Shown in pieces: positions 45,658 through 55,826 of a stretch of DNA of 64,000 bases (within the stretch, counting starts at the first letter, position 1; each line of letters begins with the position of its first letter). The stretch comes from Helianthus annuus (lineage: Eukaryota; Streptophyta; Magnoliopsida; Asterales; Asteraceae), in contig NC_035435.2 of the NCBI RefSeq assembly GCF_002127325.2, positions 109,598,517 through 109,662,516 of the forward strand. Direction: 5' to 3'. The translations under genes and the position numbers were made by a program. The notes under the pieces were generated by a model, which was not told where the DNA came from, searched no databases, and was given only the letters and a program-made list of their open reading frames with translations.

Positions 45658-48600
45658 TTACTCTTGCTTCACCTTAATGCCGTTTACCAAAAGTAAATAA
45701 TCAAATCTTGATTTATCAAATGCTTTGGTAAAAAGGTCGGCACGTTGGTGGTCGGTATGAATATGAACCACATCGATAAGTCTCTTTTCAAAGCAATCAC
45801 GTATGAAGTGATATTTAATATCGATGTGCTTCGTTTTCGAGTGCTGTACTGGATTTCTAGTGATCTGTAAGGCAGCCTCATTATCAACATAAATAGGAGT
45901 AGTTAGGAATTCAAAACCGTAGTCCCGCATCTGTTGTTGGATCCATAGAACCTGGGAGCAGCAACTAGACGCAGCAATGTATTCTGCTTCACATGTAGAC
46001 GTAGCCACACATGTCTGCTTCTTGCATTGCCAAGTGACTAGGCGATTGCCTAAGAACTGACATCCTGCTGTAGTTGATTTTCCATCTTTCTTGCAGCCGC
46101 CGAAATCAGAATCACTGAAAGCTATAAGATCGAAGTTATCATCCTTAGGATACCATAACCCGGTGTCAGGGTAAGTCTTCAGATAACGAAAGATCCTTTT
46201 GACAGCAGCATAGTGAGAGACCTTCGGATTCGCTTGATACCTAGCGAGAAGACAAGTTGGATACATGATGTCGGGTCTTGATGCGGTGAGATACATTAAA
46301 GATCCAATCATAGCACGATAGAGTGAAGAATCCACAGCATCTCCTTCGTCATCCGGAGTAATTCCATGATTCTGAGGAAGAGGAGTAGAAATTGGCTTCG
46401 AATCGGACATCTGGAACCGGCTCAAGATGTCCCCGACGTACTTGGTTTGATGAATAAAAATTCCAGATTCGGATTGATTAACTTGCAAACCCAAGAAGAA
46501 CGTCATTTCACCCATCGCACTCATCTCGAATCGATCCTGCATCACTTTCTCAAATTCTTTACACAACTTATCATTGGTAGAACCAAAGATAATATCGTCG
46601 ACATATACTTGTACCAACAGAAGATCTTCACCATTTTCTTTAATGAAGAGGGTACAGTCGATCAAACCTCGTCGAAAACCATTGTTGAGCAGATAGGTAG
46701 ACAACGTTTCATACCAAGCCCGAGGTGCTTGATGAAGACCATATAACGCCTTGTTGAGAAGTAAAACCCTGTCAGGATGTAATGGATCTTCAAACCCCGG
46801 TGGTTGCTCGACATATACTTCCTCCTCGACTACTCCGTGTAGAAAAGCACTCTTAACATCCATCTGGTACACCTTAAATTTCTTGAAGGATGCGTAGGCT
46901 AGAAAGATTCTAATAGCCTCCAGACGTGCAACAGGAGCATACACTTCATTGTAGTCAATTCCTTCAACCTGACTAAAACCTTGCACAACTAACCTTGCCT
47001 TGTTTCGGACAACAACCCCACGGTCGTCCTTTTTGCACTTGAACACCCAGCGAGTTCCGATTTTCTTGTAGTTATCGGGCCTATCAACCAATTTCCATAC
47101 GCCCAGTTTCTCAAACTGCTGAAGTTCTTCCTGCATTGCTTCCACCCAAGAATCATCCTTCAATGCCTCTTTCCAAGATTTAGGTTCTTCTTGGCTAACA
47201 TAGCAGGCAAAGGACCACTGATTCTGTTGTCCCGATTCTCTTATCTCAGCATACAATCCAGCATTTTCATTGTTTCTTATCTGATTTCTTGTCCTTACAC
47301 CACTGAGAACATCACCTATTATATTCTGCTGAGGATGAATGTTATGAATTCGGGTTTCAGTAACTTGAGGAACTTCAACATTTGACCTCAAGTTAGTGAT
47401 ATTTAAATTCCCGATATCATTCTGAAGCTGGTGAGTTGTAGAAGATGATGCATTTTCTTCTTGAATAATAGGAGCAGACACTGGATCCGTTGCTTCTGAA
47501 GTACCTTGCACCGGAGCCCGTGTTTCACCATCATTAGCATCAACAAACTCCTCATCTTCCGACGACACATTGTAGTCGACAGCATCATTAAACACCTCAT
47601 TTGAAACGAGATTGTTGACAGAAGATGTTGCTTGTGAGTCAACAAGGATTGGGCGAACCAGCTGAGAGCCAGTCGCGTTCTCGCTTTCAGACAACATTTG
47701 AGCTATTGCATTATCATCGTCAAATGTCGGCAGATTAAAAGAGTCGAAAAGACCATCATAGTCGAACATCCAAGGATCACCAGCAGGCTTTGGAGGATTG
47801 GAATATCTCTGGACTCTTACTTCACCCCATTCTTCAATCCTTTTGGTAGTTAGGTTCCATACTCGCAGATTAGGAGTAGCATACCCAAGGAAGTAACCTT
47901 CGATAGCTTTGGCACCAAATTTCCCATCAGGTTCAATCATGGTACATGGTGCACCAAAAGGTTCGAGATATTCCAAGTCTGGAGTCTTCTTGTGAAGGAG
48001 TTCGAAGCATGTTTTCCCGTGTCTTTTCACTGTAAGAACCCTGTTCAATGTGTAACAGGCCGAGGCAACAGCTTCAGTCCAGAATCGAACTGGAAGCTGA
48101 GACTCGACTAACATGGTTCTTGCAGTCTCTATCAAGGTTCTGTTCTTTCTTTCAGCGACCCCATTTTGTTGTGGCGTGTACCGAGAGCTGTATTCATGAA
48201 GGATTCCTTTTGCAGTGCAAAACTCATCCATAACCCTGTTTTTGAACTCGGTACCGTTGTCGCTTCGAATTCGCCTCACCTTTAGAATATACAGATTTTC
48301 CAACAGGGTGATCAAATTCTTCAGAATTTCTGGAGTCTCGCTCTTGTGGACCATGAAGTCAACCCATGAAAATCTTGAGTAGTCATCAGTAACTACCAAG
48401 CAGAAAACTTCTCCGTGCACACTCTTGTGTTTGACAGGGCCGAAAAGATCCATATGCAAACGCTCGAGTGGCATGTTGACAGTGTTAACCTTCTTCAATG
48501 GATGAGATTTCTTGGTCTGCTTTCCCTTTTGACACGGCACACAGACATCTTGAAGCTGAAAGTGTTTCACATTGACACCTCTCACCAAGTTGTTTTTGAC

Positions 48601-49104
48601 AAGGTGATTCATTTTTCTGAGGTGAATATGACCCATTCGCCTGTGCCAAGAGATTGTCTCCTTTTCAGTGGCCTTTGAAACAAAGCAAGTAACTTGTTTG
48701 GAATTCGTTACTGCTTGGCTCATATCAAGGACATACAAATCATTCACCCTTGGAGCTGATAAGAGAATCCATTCTGGGGGGATTTTGAAACCTGGCTTCA
48801 GCACATAACAACCGGCATCATCAAAATGCACGGTGAACTTCTTGTCGCAGATTTGAGAAACACTCAAGAGATTGTGATCCAATTGCTTCACATAATTGAT
48901 CTTGTCGAAACTCACAATCCCATTAGAGATCATTCCCTCGCCGGTGATATAACCTCCCTTATCTCCCGCAAACGCAACATATCCTCCTCTTATACTTCTC
49001 ACATCGAAAAGAAGACGATAGTCGCCAGTCATGTGCCTGGAAGCCCCACTATCAACAATCCAAAGACTATTAATAGTTCCTCCTGGAGCCGCCTGCACAT
49101 GCAA
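45658..49104 (-). CDS. pol: Element E Pol (Ty1/copia protease, integrase, RT, RNase H)
   Basis: This open frame of 1148 codons begins at a TTG, not ATG, right after an in-frame TAA, so it is not expected to start translation by itself. Aspartic protease DSGA lies near residue 18, the integrase zinc site HX..HX..CVPC near 150-190, and integrase D, D and E near 218, 281 and 318. Reverse transcriptase spans about 670-900 with YVDD near 835, and RNase H about 1000-1140 (DSDFGG, CEAEY, DNEAAL). All catalytic residues I can identify are present. It lies one frame back from gag with stops blocking both frames between them; a 143-nt intron-like segment would join them. Confidence 0.93.
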   Translation of the reverse strand: MHVQAAPGGTINSLWIVDSGASRHMTGDYRLLFDVRSIRGGYVAFAGDKGGYITGEGMISNGIVSFDKINYVKQLDHNLLSVSQICDKKFTVHFDDAGCYVLKPGFKIPPEWILLSAPRVNDLYVLDMSQAVTNSKQVTCFVSKATEKETISWHRRMGHIHLRKMNHLVKNNLVRGVNVKHFQLQDVCVPCQKGKQTKKSHPLKKVNTVNMPLERLHMDLFGPVKHKSVHGEVFCLVVTDDYSRFSWVDFMVHKSETPEILKNLITLLENLYILKVRRIRSDNGTEFKNRVMDEFCTAKGILHEYSSRYTPQQNGVAERKNRTLIETARTMLVESQLPVRFWTEAVASACYTLNRVLTVKRHGKTCFELLHKKTPDLEYLEPFGAPCTMIEPDGKFGAKAIEGYFLGYATPNLRVWNLTTKRIEEWGEVRVQRYSNPPKPAGDPWMFDYDGLFDSFNLPTFDDDNAIAQMLSESENATGSQLVRPILVDSQATSSVNNLVSNEVFNDAVDYNVSSEDEEFVDANDGETRAPVQGTSEATDPVSAPIIQEENASSSTTHQLQNDIGNLNITNLRSNVEVPQVTETRIHNIHPQQNIIGDVLSGVRTRNQIRNNENAGLYAEIRESGQQNQWSFACYVSQEEPKSWKEALKDDSWVEAMQEELQQFEKLGVWKLVDRPDNYKKIGTRWVFKCKKDDRGVVVRNKARLVVQGFSQVEGIDYNEVYAPVARLEAIRIFLAYASFKKFKVYQMDVKSAFLHGVVEEEVYVEQPPGFEDPLHPDRVLLLNKALYGLHQAPRAWYETLSTYLLNNGFRRGLIDCTLFIKENGEDLLLVQVYVDDIIFGSTNDKLCKEFEKVMQDRFEMSAMGEMTFFLGLQVNQSESGIFIHQTKYVGDILSRFQMSDSKPISTPLPQNHGITPDDEGDAVDSSLYRAMIGSLMYLTASRPDIMYPTCLLARYQANPKVSHYAAVKRIFRYLKTYPDTGLWYPKDDNFDLIAFSDSDFGGCKKDGKSTTAGCQFLGNRLVTWQCKKQTCVATSTCEAEYIAASSCCSQVLWIQQQMRDYGFEFLTTPIYVDNEAALQITRNPVQHSKTKHIDIKYHFIRDCFEKRLIDVVHIHTDHQRADLFTKAFDKSRFDYLLLVNGIKVKQE

Positions 49105-49235
49105 TTAACACATCAGTTTGAGAGGGGGACCCAAGCCTTTGTTGACTTGGGTCGTCCTTGATCATCAAGGAAAGTGATCTCAATCACTTGATGATTAGGA
49201 AACAAAATTTCTGGTGCTCCCCCTGACTTAATTAC
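49093..49235 (-). other. Candidate intron at the gag/pol junction of element E
   Basis: On the minus strand CAG|GTAATTAAG at 49236/49235 is a good donor and TTGCATGTGCAG|GC at 49093/49092 a good acceptor. The 143-nt segment contains the gag stop at 49113-49115 and the TAA at 49105-49107. A CTGAT branch-point-like word lies about 20 nt before the acceptor. Removal joins phase 0 of gag to phase 0 of pol. The unspliced RNA would give Gag and the spliced RNA Gag-Pol. Confidence 0.6.
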
Positions 49236-52200
49236 CTGTTTTTGTTTCCAAGCTTGTTTTTGTTTACCAGTATTTGAATTAATTGATTTTGTATTTACTG
49301 GTTTTGCATTTGTAGATTTAGCTTGAACAGGTTTCTCATTCTTGACCTCCGATTTTAAGGCCTTCTCAATTACCTTTTTGTTCTTTTGTTTTTCTTTCTT
49401 TTCCCTTTCTTTCAAGACACGTGGGTCTTGTTTCGGAGAAACCGATTGTTTTTGGTAACTGGTTTCTTGGGGAACACTTGTTTGTCCTTTCAACTTTTTC
49501 AAGTATGGGCAGTATCTTACGATGTGCCCAATTGTTCCACATTCAAAACACATTCTCCGCTCTACGAACCTCGGAGAAACGTGTTGATTACCCGACGAAG
49601 AACCAGACACTGAAGTTTGTGATCTGGATGTGCTTGGACCTAAGTCACATCCGTTTGTGTGTTGGGTATAATTGTTTTGCTCATTTCGTTTCAAAATTCT
49701 AACTTGTTTTACAAATTCATTGTTAGATTTGTTTTGAAATGTTTCAAGTTTGTCCGTACCCTTTGATTCAACAAACTTCACTATCGGTTTTTGTTTCTTA
49801 ACAGGGGCTTTCCTGTTTAGCACCTTTTGAACCTTAGATTGTTCAACCTTAGATTGTGGAACTTTAGGTTGTGCAACCTTAGGTTGTGGAGCCTTAGACT
49901 GTTCAACTTTAGGTTGTTGAACCCTTGGTTGTTCAGTCTTAGGCGACTGAGCTTTCGGTGCTTGAACATTCTTGTTCTGAGCCCTCTTTTCTTGTACCTG
50001 CCCCTTACCCTTTCCAGAATTCACCTGTTGTTTTCGCTCAACTGGCAGTTTTTGGTTTCCACATTGTTTTCTAATTTGTTCACGTGGAACTGGTTCACAT
50101 TGAGTGACAGTGACTTTGTTACTTTTGTTTCCCAAAAACTTATCAGTTCGTCCTTCAAAAATTTTCTCAATTAAATCTTGATTTACATTTTTGATTGGAA
50201 AATCTCTGTCAGAATAAATTTTGCTGTCTCCCTTGAGCGTATACAACAAGTTATTCGTTTCACTGCTAGGTACACTGGGTTTCATTGCCTTTGGTGTTTC
50301 AGCCTTACTCGGTTTCACTGCTGGATCACACAAGATGTGATTCTCAACTGGAATGTCTGGTGTAACCGAGTTAGACTGTGGCCTCACAATTTCTTCAGAT
50401 TCATCGTCTGAAGAGTCAGCATCCTCAATGATGGGAGGACTTTGTTCCTTTTCACACGATGAATTTTCCACATTCTCAGAAGCTGATTGTTCCGAGGAAG
50501 ATGTACCAGTTTTGAACCCGAGGCCTGCAGCAAAGTCATCTCGCGCAAGTGGCACAGTAGGTTCAAAACGGGGCATATCCTCGTCATCAGGCTGTTTTGA
50601 ATAATTGTGGCTCATTGGGGGAGGACATTTTTTGTATCCAATACACTTTTTATCCCCCTTTTCTTTTTGAACACTGATGATGTGATCCAAAACAAAACGG
50701 GAATTGGAATAACTGTCCAATTTCTGCTTGATTGCATCACACTCGCATCGAGCTGTAGCTAACTCCACCATTTGTTTCTCAATTGTGTCAATTAAGTTAT
50801 TATTAGCATGTTGTTTTCTCAAAACAGCTTTTTGTAATTCAGAAACATCATGTTTTAATGACTTAATTGTTTCTTTAAATTCCTTTTCATTTTTGGTTAA
50901 AAAGAAGTTAGCTTCAGATGCTTTGGCAAGATCAACAATCAGTTCTTGATTGTGTTTTTGTGTGATTTCAAACAAACTTTCCTTTTCTGCATATTCTAGA
51001 CATTTAGCACATTCAACAGCAGCAGAAACAGAGTCAGGTTTAGAATCACATACCTGTGAGGTTTGTCCTTCAACATGAGCCATGAAGGCTGTAAGAAAAG
51101 AGAAAGATCCGTCTTCAGAGAAAAATTGAGAAAGCTTCTCAGAAGTTCCAGCAGCTTTCTGGCACAGAATAGACTTTCTCTTGCATAATGCTTCAGCATC
51201 AGCCAATAATTCATCAACCTCCAGATCTAAAGCATCACTTGACATATCACCAGTATCAAGTGATTCACCATCAACACTTCCACTGTAACCCGAGCTATCT
51301 TCATCTTCTGAAGATTCGCCAGCAGACACGGGTTCTTCAACCTTTACAACTACCTTGGCATAACAAGCTGTGCCACCATTACCTCCATTACCTCCTTCTC
51401 CAAGCTGAACACTCCAGTTACAAATCTCATCAGCTTGAACAACTAATCCTCTGTGGGGATTAGAGTTTGCGGATCCAGAAGTATTTCCTCCCACGGGAAC
51501 TAATTGTCTGTCAGAATTGTTCTGTTGTTGCTGAGGCTGTCTTGAATTCCTAAAAGGATTCTGATTGCCTTGCTTGGGTGGCTTCTGACATTCCCGTTTG
51601 AAATGACCCTTTTCACCACAGTTGAAGCAGGTGACAGCATTTTTATCAAAACCATACTTGGTGTTGTTGTTGCTTTCCAAGCTGGTTCTTCCTGTTCTCT
51701 CCATAAACTCTTTAGCTCTACGAATGGCACTAGCAAGGGCCCACTTTATATCCATCATCTCAAACTCTTCTTTGTCAATTTGCTGGTAATCTTCGTTGGT
51801 TAGATTGATGTTTCCAATCTGACCTGCAACCATCCCACAATAAGCACTAACCAAGGTGTTTAGCATCTCCATATGTTCCTTGGCTATCTCAACACTGACT
51901 TTAGAAAAATTTGAAGTATCCAATCTGACAGTGTTCGGATTGGAAGTAGCTTGAAAGCTTGAAGAACTTCCATAAAATCCTTGTTGTTGTGCCTGTTGCT
52001 GTTGAGCTTTGTTTGGATCTAGGAAAGATGGTGGAGTGAACTGTGGAGCTGTCTGTTGCATATACTGTTGTTGTTGAGAAGAAGAAGAATCTGGTCTTGA
52101 GATCATAGTATATGCTGATGGATCAAACTGATCTGCTGTGGACGGTCCGGAATTAGAAATGAAGGCAGTTTGCAGCTTAGCATGTTGAGAAGCTGGCTTT

Positions 52201-53105
52201 TCTCCACTAATACCACCTGCAATCCCAAAATACATCTCTGGATTCTGAGGAGTGACTGTTCTTTTCGCCTTGAGCTTTTCTTCAACATCTTTGTTTTCTA
52301 ACTTCTGAATAAGCTCATAAACGGTAATCGTATCCAGAACACCATTTTCCTTGAGGATTTCAAGATAACTGCTCCACTTTGCTGGTAAGCTATCAGCAAA
52401 TCTCTTCACTAGTTCTTGTGGGGAGGCAGTGACTTTGAAAGCAAACATTTCACTCAGCAGATGGTGAAATCTTGTAGATAACTCAGCTAAACCCTCATTC
52501 TCCATGCATGTAAAGCCTTCAAATTCTTTCTTCAGCAGCTCTTGTTTAATCTTCCTTGATTGAGCATTTCCTTCACATCTCAAAGTTAACATATCCCACA
52601 AGCTTTTAGTCGTTGTGCAGTAAACAAATTGGTGGTATATGTCTTTATGAAGAGCTTGCGTAAGAATCATGAATGCCTTCTTTTCTAATTCAAACTTCTT
52701 CTTGTCGTCATCAGACATGGTGCTATACGTTTCTGGATTTGATCCTGCAACTTCTAATTCATTTTCAAATGGAGTGAAGAAACACATCCAGAGATCTTGA
52801 CCTTGCCCCTGTACATACGTTCTTAGCCTTTCCTTCCACCATCCCCAGTCATTGATATGATTCAATTTTGGTGGTTTTGTACTTGTACCGGTTTCACTAT
52901 CGTTCTGCATCATGGCTTGAATGCTGTTGCTTTGATTTGTAACTAACGCCCACTGACTTGCAGTTATCATTGCAGTTTGAGGTGGAGCGATAGCCCGCAT
53001 CCATGCATTCTTATCGAAATCTGACGCAGATTGCGTAGAGGATGATTGTGGATTCAAGGTTGTTGTCGTCCATGCGGATGGATCCCATTGACCGTTTGTA
53101 CCCAT
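49113..53105 (-). CDS. gag: Element E Gag (unusually long)
   Basis: This open frame of 1330 residues starts at MGTNGQWDPSAWTT. A copia-type gag core (UBN2-like) is recognisable near 100-250 through a WKERLR..., LHKDIYHQF and LWDMLTLRCEG pattern. A first knuckle [14 protein letters not shown] is near 492-505 and a second, CFECGTIGHIVRYC, near 1184-1197. Between them are acidic, Ser-rich and coiled stretches and a run of KV-x-QPK type repeats near 1048-1093. The length is well above what I expect for copia Gags, including Sireviruses, because of the long C-terminal extension with its own knuckle. The ATG is preceded by an acceptor-like TTTTCACAG. Confidence 0.92.
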   Translation of the reverse strand: MGTNGQWDPSAWTTTTLNPQSSSTQSASDFDKNAWMRAIAPPQTAMITASQWALVTNQSNSIQAMMQNDSETGTSTKPPKLNHINDWGWWKERLRTYVQGQGQDLWMCFFTPFENELEVAGSNPETYSTMSDDDKKKFELEKKAFMILTQALHKDIYHQFVYCTTTKSLWDMLTLRCEGNAQSRKIKQELLKKEFEGFTCMENEGLAELSTRFHHLLSEMFAFKVTASPQELVKRFADSLPAKWSSYLEILKENGVLDTITVYELIQKLENKDVEEKLKAKRTVTPQNPEMYFGIAGGISGEKPASQHAKLQTAFISNSGPSTADQFDPSAYTMISRPDSSSSQQQQYMQQTAPQFTPPSFLDPNKAQQQQAQQQGFYGSSSSFQATSNPNTVRLDTSNFSKVSVEIAKEHMEMLNTLVSAYCGMVAGQIGNINLTNEDYQQIDKEEFEMMDIKWALASAIRRAKEFMERTGRTSLESNNNTKYGFDKNAVTCFNCGEKGHFKRECQKPPKQGNQNPFRNSRQPQQQQNNSDRQLVPVGGNTSGSANSNPHRGLVVQADEICNWSVQLGEGGNGGNGGTACYAKVVVKVEEPVSAGESSEDEDSSGYSGSVDGESLDTGDMSSDALDLEVDELLADAEALCKRKSILCQKAAGTSEKLSQFFSEDGSFSFLTAFMAHVEGQTSQVCDSKPDSVSAAVECAKCLEYAEKESLFEITQKHNQELIVDLAKASEANFFLTKNEKEFKETIKSLKHDVSELQKAVLRKQHANNNLIDTIEKQMVELATARCECDAIKQKLDSYSNSRFVLDHIISVQKEKGDKKCIGYKKCPPPMSHNYSKQPDDEDMPRFEPTVPLARDDFAAGLGFKTGTSSSEQSASENVENSSCEKEQSPPIIEDADSSDDESEEIVRPQSNSVTPDIPVENHILCDPAVKPSKAETPKAMKPSVPSSETNNLLYTLKGDSKIYSDRDFPIKNVNQDLIEKIFEGRTDKFLGNKSNKVTVTQCEPVPREQIRKQCGNQKLPVERKQQVNSGKGKGQVQEKRAQNKNVQAPKAQSPKTEQPRVQQPKVEQSKAPQPKVAQPKVPQSKVEQSKVQKVLNRKAPVKKQKPIVKFVESKGTDKLETFQNKSNNEFVKQVRILKRNEQNNYTQHTNGCDLGPSTSRSQTSVSGSSSGNQHVSPRFVERRMCFECGTIGHIVRYCPYLKKLKGQTSVPQETSYQKQSVSPKQDPRVLKEREKKEKQKNKKVIEKALKSEVKNEKPVQAKSTNAKPVNTKSINSNTGKQKQAWKQKQVIKSGGAPEILFPNHQVIEITFLDDQGRPKSTKAWVPLSN

Positions 53106-53923
53106 TTTCTATTTTAATATATTCTGTGAAAATTAACTTAATAAAAAGTTGATTTTCACAAACTATGTTAAAAGTTTCGAAGGATAGCAAGCAGCCGAAG
53201 GATTGAGGATCGAAAGACCTGAAATTCACAACTGTTAAGTCTAAACAATTAAGACTCGAAGGATCCACGAAAGATCACACCAGTTCGAAGGATCAACAGT
53301 GTCGAAAGATTACTGTTGAGATTCGAACGATGACCTCGAAGGATAACCTTGAAAGATTCACCTTCACGAAGGATCCTTATCTTTCGAAATGAACAGTGAC
53401 TCGAAAGATGATCTTTCAAAAAGATTCCTTGACTCGAAGGATAACCTGCTGACTTCGAAGGATGTTCGAAGGATGGCTATCTTTCGAATCTCCTAGTTCG
53501 AAGGATATCTTTCGAGTTCGAAAGTTATCTTTCGATGGTTCTGACACAAGTACAGAAAGGTACAAAAGTTGGTGAAAAGTTGATGTGGTTGGTGACCTGC
53601 TTTCGGCAAAAGAGGATGTCCTGACACCACCTTTTCACAAAACAGTTTGACTTTCAAAAATAATACCCAAAATAGAACCTTCTTATCCACACCAAGGCAA
53701 CCGGAATTTGACCGGAATAATGGTCGGAAAACAGAAAAACTATCGAATATGATTTTTAAGTTACCCAAACCTTCCCGTAACACGCCCGGTTAGTTTAGAA
53801 CACGTTTTTATGGTTAAATATCCAGAAAACACACTGAAAACGGGTGCTAAACCAAGAAACTTTTTGTCCAAAAACTACCAAGTCTTGCACAAAAACCCGG
53901 TTTTAACAAGGAAAAGAGCCACG
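53106..53923 (-). other. Leader of element E with motif cluster
   Basis: No gene is visible. About 20 copies of TCGAAGGAT-type words in both orientations fill 53170-53535. A donor-like CTTG|GTAGTT lies near 53877 and an acceptor-like TTTTCACAG about 20 bp before the gag ATG, so a leader intron is possible. Packaging and dimerisation signals would be expected here, but I cannot identify them. Confidence 0.65.
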
Positions 53924-53935
53924 GCTCTGATACCA
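53924..53935 (-). other. Primer binding site of element E (initiator tRNA-Met)
   Basis: TGGTATCAGAGC on the minus strand lies two bases inside the 5' LTR. Confidence 0.93.
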
Positions 53936-53937
53936 CT

Positions 53938-54635
53938 TGTAGGTCCCTCGGAGGTTGAGGTTTAACCTATTCCTTGTTATGTTTAACCAACTAGCAAGTG
54001 CGGAATCCAAGCTAGCAAGCAAACCGGAGTTTATATGTAAGCAAAGTGAACAAGAGAAAGAGTAGACAAGCAAGTATCAAAGTTTTCTCTTGTATTTCAG
54101 TGGACACGGTTACAGACCTTGACCAAACTGAAACTACACTCTAACAAAGACCTGGGTTTCACACACAAAAGCTCTCTATGAAGAACACACACTTTGGACA
54201 GAAACTTTCAGAACTATTGAAAGTGAAACCCTTCATGGGTATATATACCCAAACAGATTACCTATGCACGAAGGATAGAGATCCTGATCGAAGGATTATC
54301 TTTCGACCAGAAAGGCTATCGAAAGATGTCGAAGGATCTAGACATACCTCGAAGGATGGTATATCCTTCGAGGTCCATAAAGATCCTCTGAAACATAATC
54401 TTTCGAAGTCATCGAAGGATAAACAACATCCTTCGATGACATCCTTCGAGACAAAGTATCTTTCAACTACTAAGTGTTGAAGTTTGGCCAAGTCAAACCA
54501 GGAGGATGGTTGACTTGGTCAAACAACACATTACAATACATAAACACACATAAAGGACGTAAATACAACCGACAAAAGACATCGTTTAATACATTACAAA
54601 ATATAGACAAAGTACAGACACAAAGTGCACCAACA
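53938..54635 (-). repeat. 5' LTR of element E
   Basis: This is the 698-bp partner of 38653-39350. In element direction U3 contains the motif cluster (54475 down to 54268), then the TATA palindrome GGGTATATATACCC (54237-54250), so the motifs sit directly upstream of the promoter. Confidence 0.95.
54237..54250 (-). promoter_or_regulatory. TATA region of element E 5' LTR
   Basis: The 14-bp palindrome GGGTATATATACCC contains TATATATA. The first TCGAAGGAT-type word is about 20 bp upstream. Confidence 0.6.
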
Positions 54636-54640
54636 TTGAA

Positions 54641-54963
54641 ACGTCTAATCATCAGTTTCATAATATGGATAGTTATTTTGCCTTCACTATGTGCATCAAA
54701 TAATGATATAGCATTGGTTGTCATCTATATATATTCTAAAGTTTAGTTATATGTTCTATTTTAAAACCAAAATTTATGGTTGTTTTAAATGCACCAACCT
54801 ATAAAAATCCTATTAATTGCATTTAATTTACTTAATAATCTATATCTATATACTTAAAAATATAAGTTTAGTTATATGTTCTATTTTAAAACCAAAATTT
54901 ATGGTTGTTTTAAATGCACCAACCTATAAAAATCATATTAATTGCATTTAATTTACTTAATAA
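54641..54963 (+). repeat. Continuation of element F leader with a 125-bp tandem duplication
   Basis: After the TTGAA target copy the F leader resumes. From 54741 a unit of 125 bp beginning GTTTAGTTATATG is followed by a second, nearly identical copy from 54866. Both copies end with AATCTATATCTATA, which is also the proposed 5' end of the Helitron. Confidence 0.7.
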
Positions 54964-54989
54964 TCTATATCTATCTATATCTGGCAAAG

Positions 54990-55560
54990 TCTCTTTGATG
55001 GATTACAATAAACATACGGATATTTCCATTCCACCTTTACCCTTACTTTAATTTATACTTTCATGTTTTGAAGACCCCTGAACTACCATGTCCACATTGT
55101 GAAATTGATGAGCAGTTACCACCAATTGAATGGAGAAATCAGTTTAAGGTCACACGTTTAATTCATGACCTTTCATCTTTCCTCTAGATTAAGGTAGCAT
55201 TTATACCCCTCCACACCTAGGTTCATCATTTTGATAGTGAGGTTGAGATTCAATCTCGCCTTCACAATATGTGTTTTTACTAGGTTGTGGAACAATATTA
55301 GTGGTTTCATTAATCACCTATTCATTACCATCCATATTTACACCTTCAAATTTGGTTTCTTGTGAGTTTACACCATCAGATTCGGTCTCTTATGAATTTA
55401 CACCATCATCGCCATTGCACCTTCAGTCCCGTCGCCGCTGCCCTACCCCGCCGCCCACGCCACCGGAGTACACCTTCAGTCCCGTCGCCACCGCCCACGC
55501 CCACGCCACCGGAGTACGTTTCAGGTACGAACTTACTCTCGAAGTTATATCGATTTCATG
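54990..55560 (+). other. Helitron left part, possible further captured sequence
   Basis: There is no recognised gene. A frame near 55069-55155 reads like coding sequence (with CPHCEIDEQLPP) but is short and unidentified. The GC-rich stretch 55425-55520 contains a doubled segment (CACCTTCAGTCCCGTCGCC twice, each ending GCCACCGGAGTAC), unlike the AT-rich surroundings. Confidence 0.35.
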
Positions 55561-55742
55561 TCTGATTAACTCGCACTGTTGAAATATCAAATCAAATATT
55601 TGGGGAAATCTCCATCAAGTGTAATCCAATTTTACGTTTCTTGATAATACTTTGGAAGGAATTGCATGATTTGATATATTAAACTCTGGAGTTAGAGTTG
55701 AATTTAAATTATTTGTACAGTTGTTCATAGTGTGTTTGACAG

Positions 55743-55826
55743 GTTGGCACTGTTTTGAACACCAAGGATGCTGCTGAAAATGCCAAAAATGTTGGAGCAA
55801 AGTTCATCATGAGTCCTGTAATAGTT
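55743..55826 (+). pseudogene. KHG/KDPG-aldolase-like exon fragment
   Basis: After an acceptor-like TTTGACAG the frame reads VGTVLNTKDAAENAKNVG and then AKFIMSP, close to the region of 2-keto-3-deoxy-6-phosphogluconate aldolase proteins in which a GTVL motif is followed by AGAKF-MSP. The fragment is short and followed by intron-like sequence. A second piece of the same gene lies at 56567-56680. Neither the start nor the end of the gene was found, so this is a captured fragment, not a working aldolase. Confidence 0.65.

Larger units (their letters stand above)
38653..54635 (-). mobile_element. Sirevirus-like Ty1/copia element E, complete, 15,983 bp
   Basis: The element lies on the minus strand with 698-bp LTRs that are identical by direct reading, and TTGAA target copies at 38648-38652 and 54636-54640. 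In element order it has LTR, primer binding site, long leader, gag (53105-49113), pol (to 45658), a 2.8-kb spacer, ORF3 (42852-39391), polypurine tract and LTR. The Pol order protease, integrase, reverse transcriptase, RNase H marks Ty1/copia. The large size, a third ORF after pol and repeated purine tracts point to the Sirevirus (SIRE/Maximus) group. All three ORFs are open, so it appears very young and possibly active. Confidence 0.95.

Noticed and set aside
49104..49130. A -1 ribosomal frameshift from gag to pol in element E
   Set aside because: The -1 frame meets TAA at 49105-49107 before pol opens and no good slippery heptamer is present; the intron model fits better.
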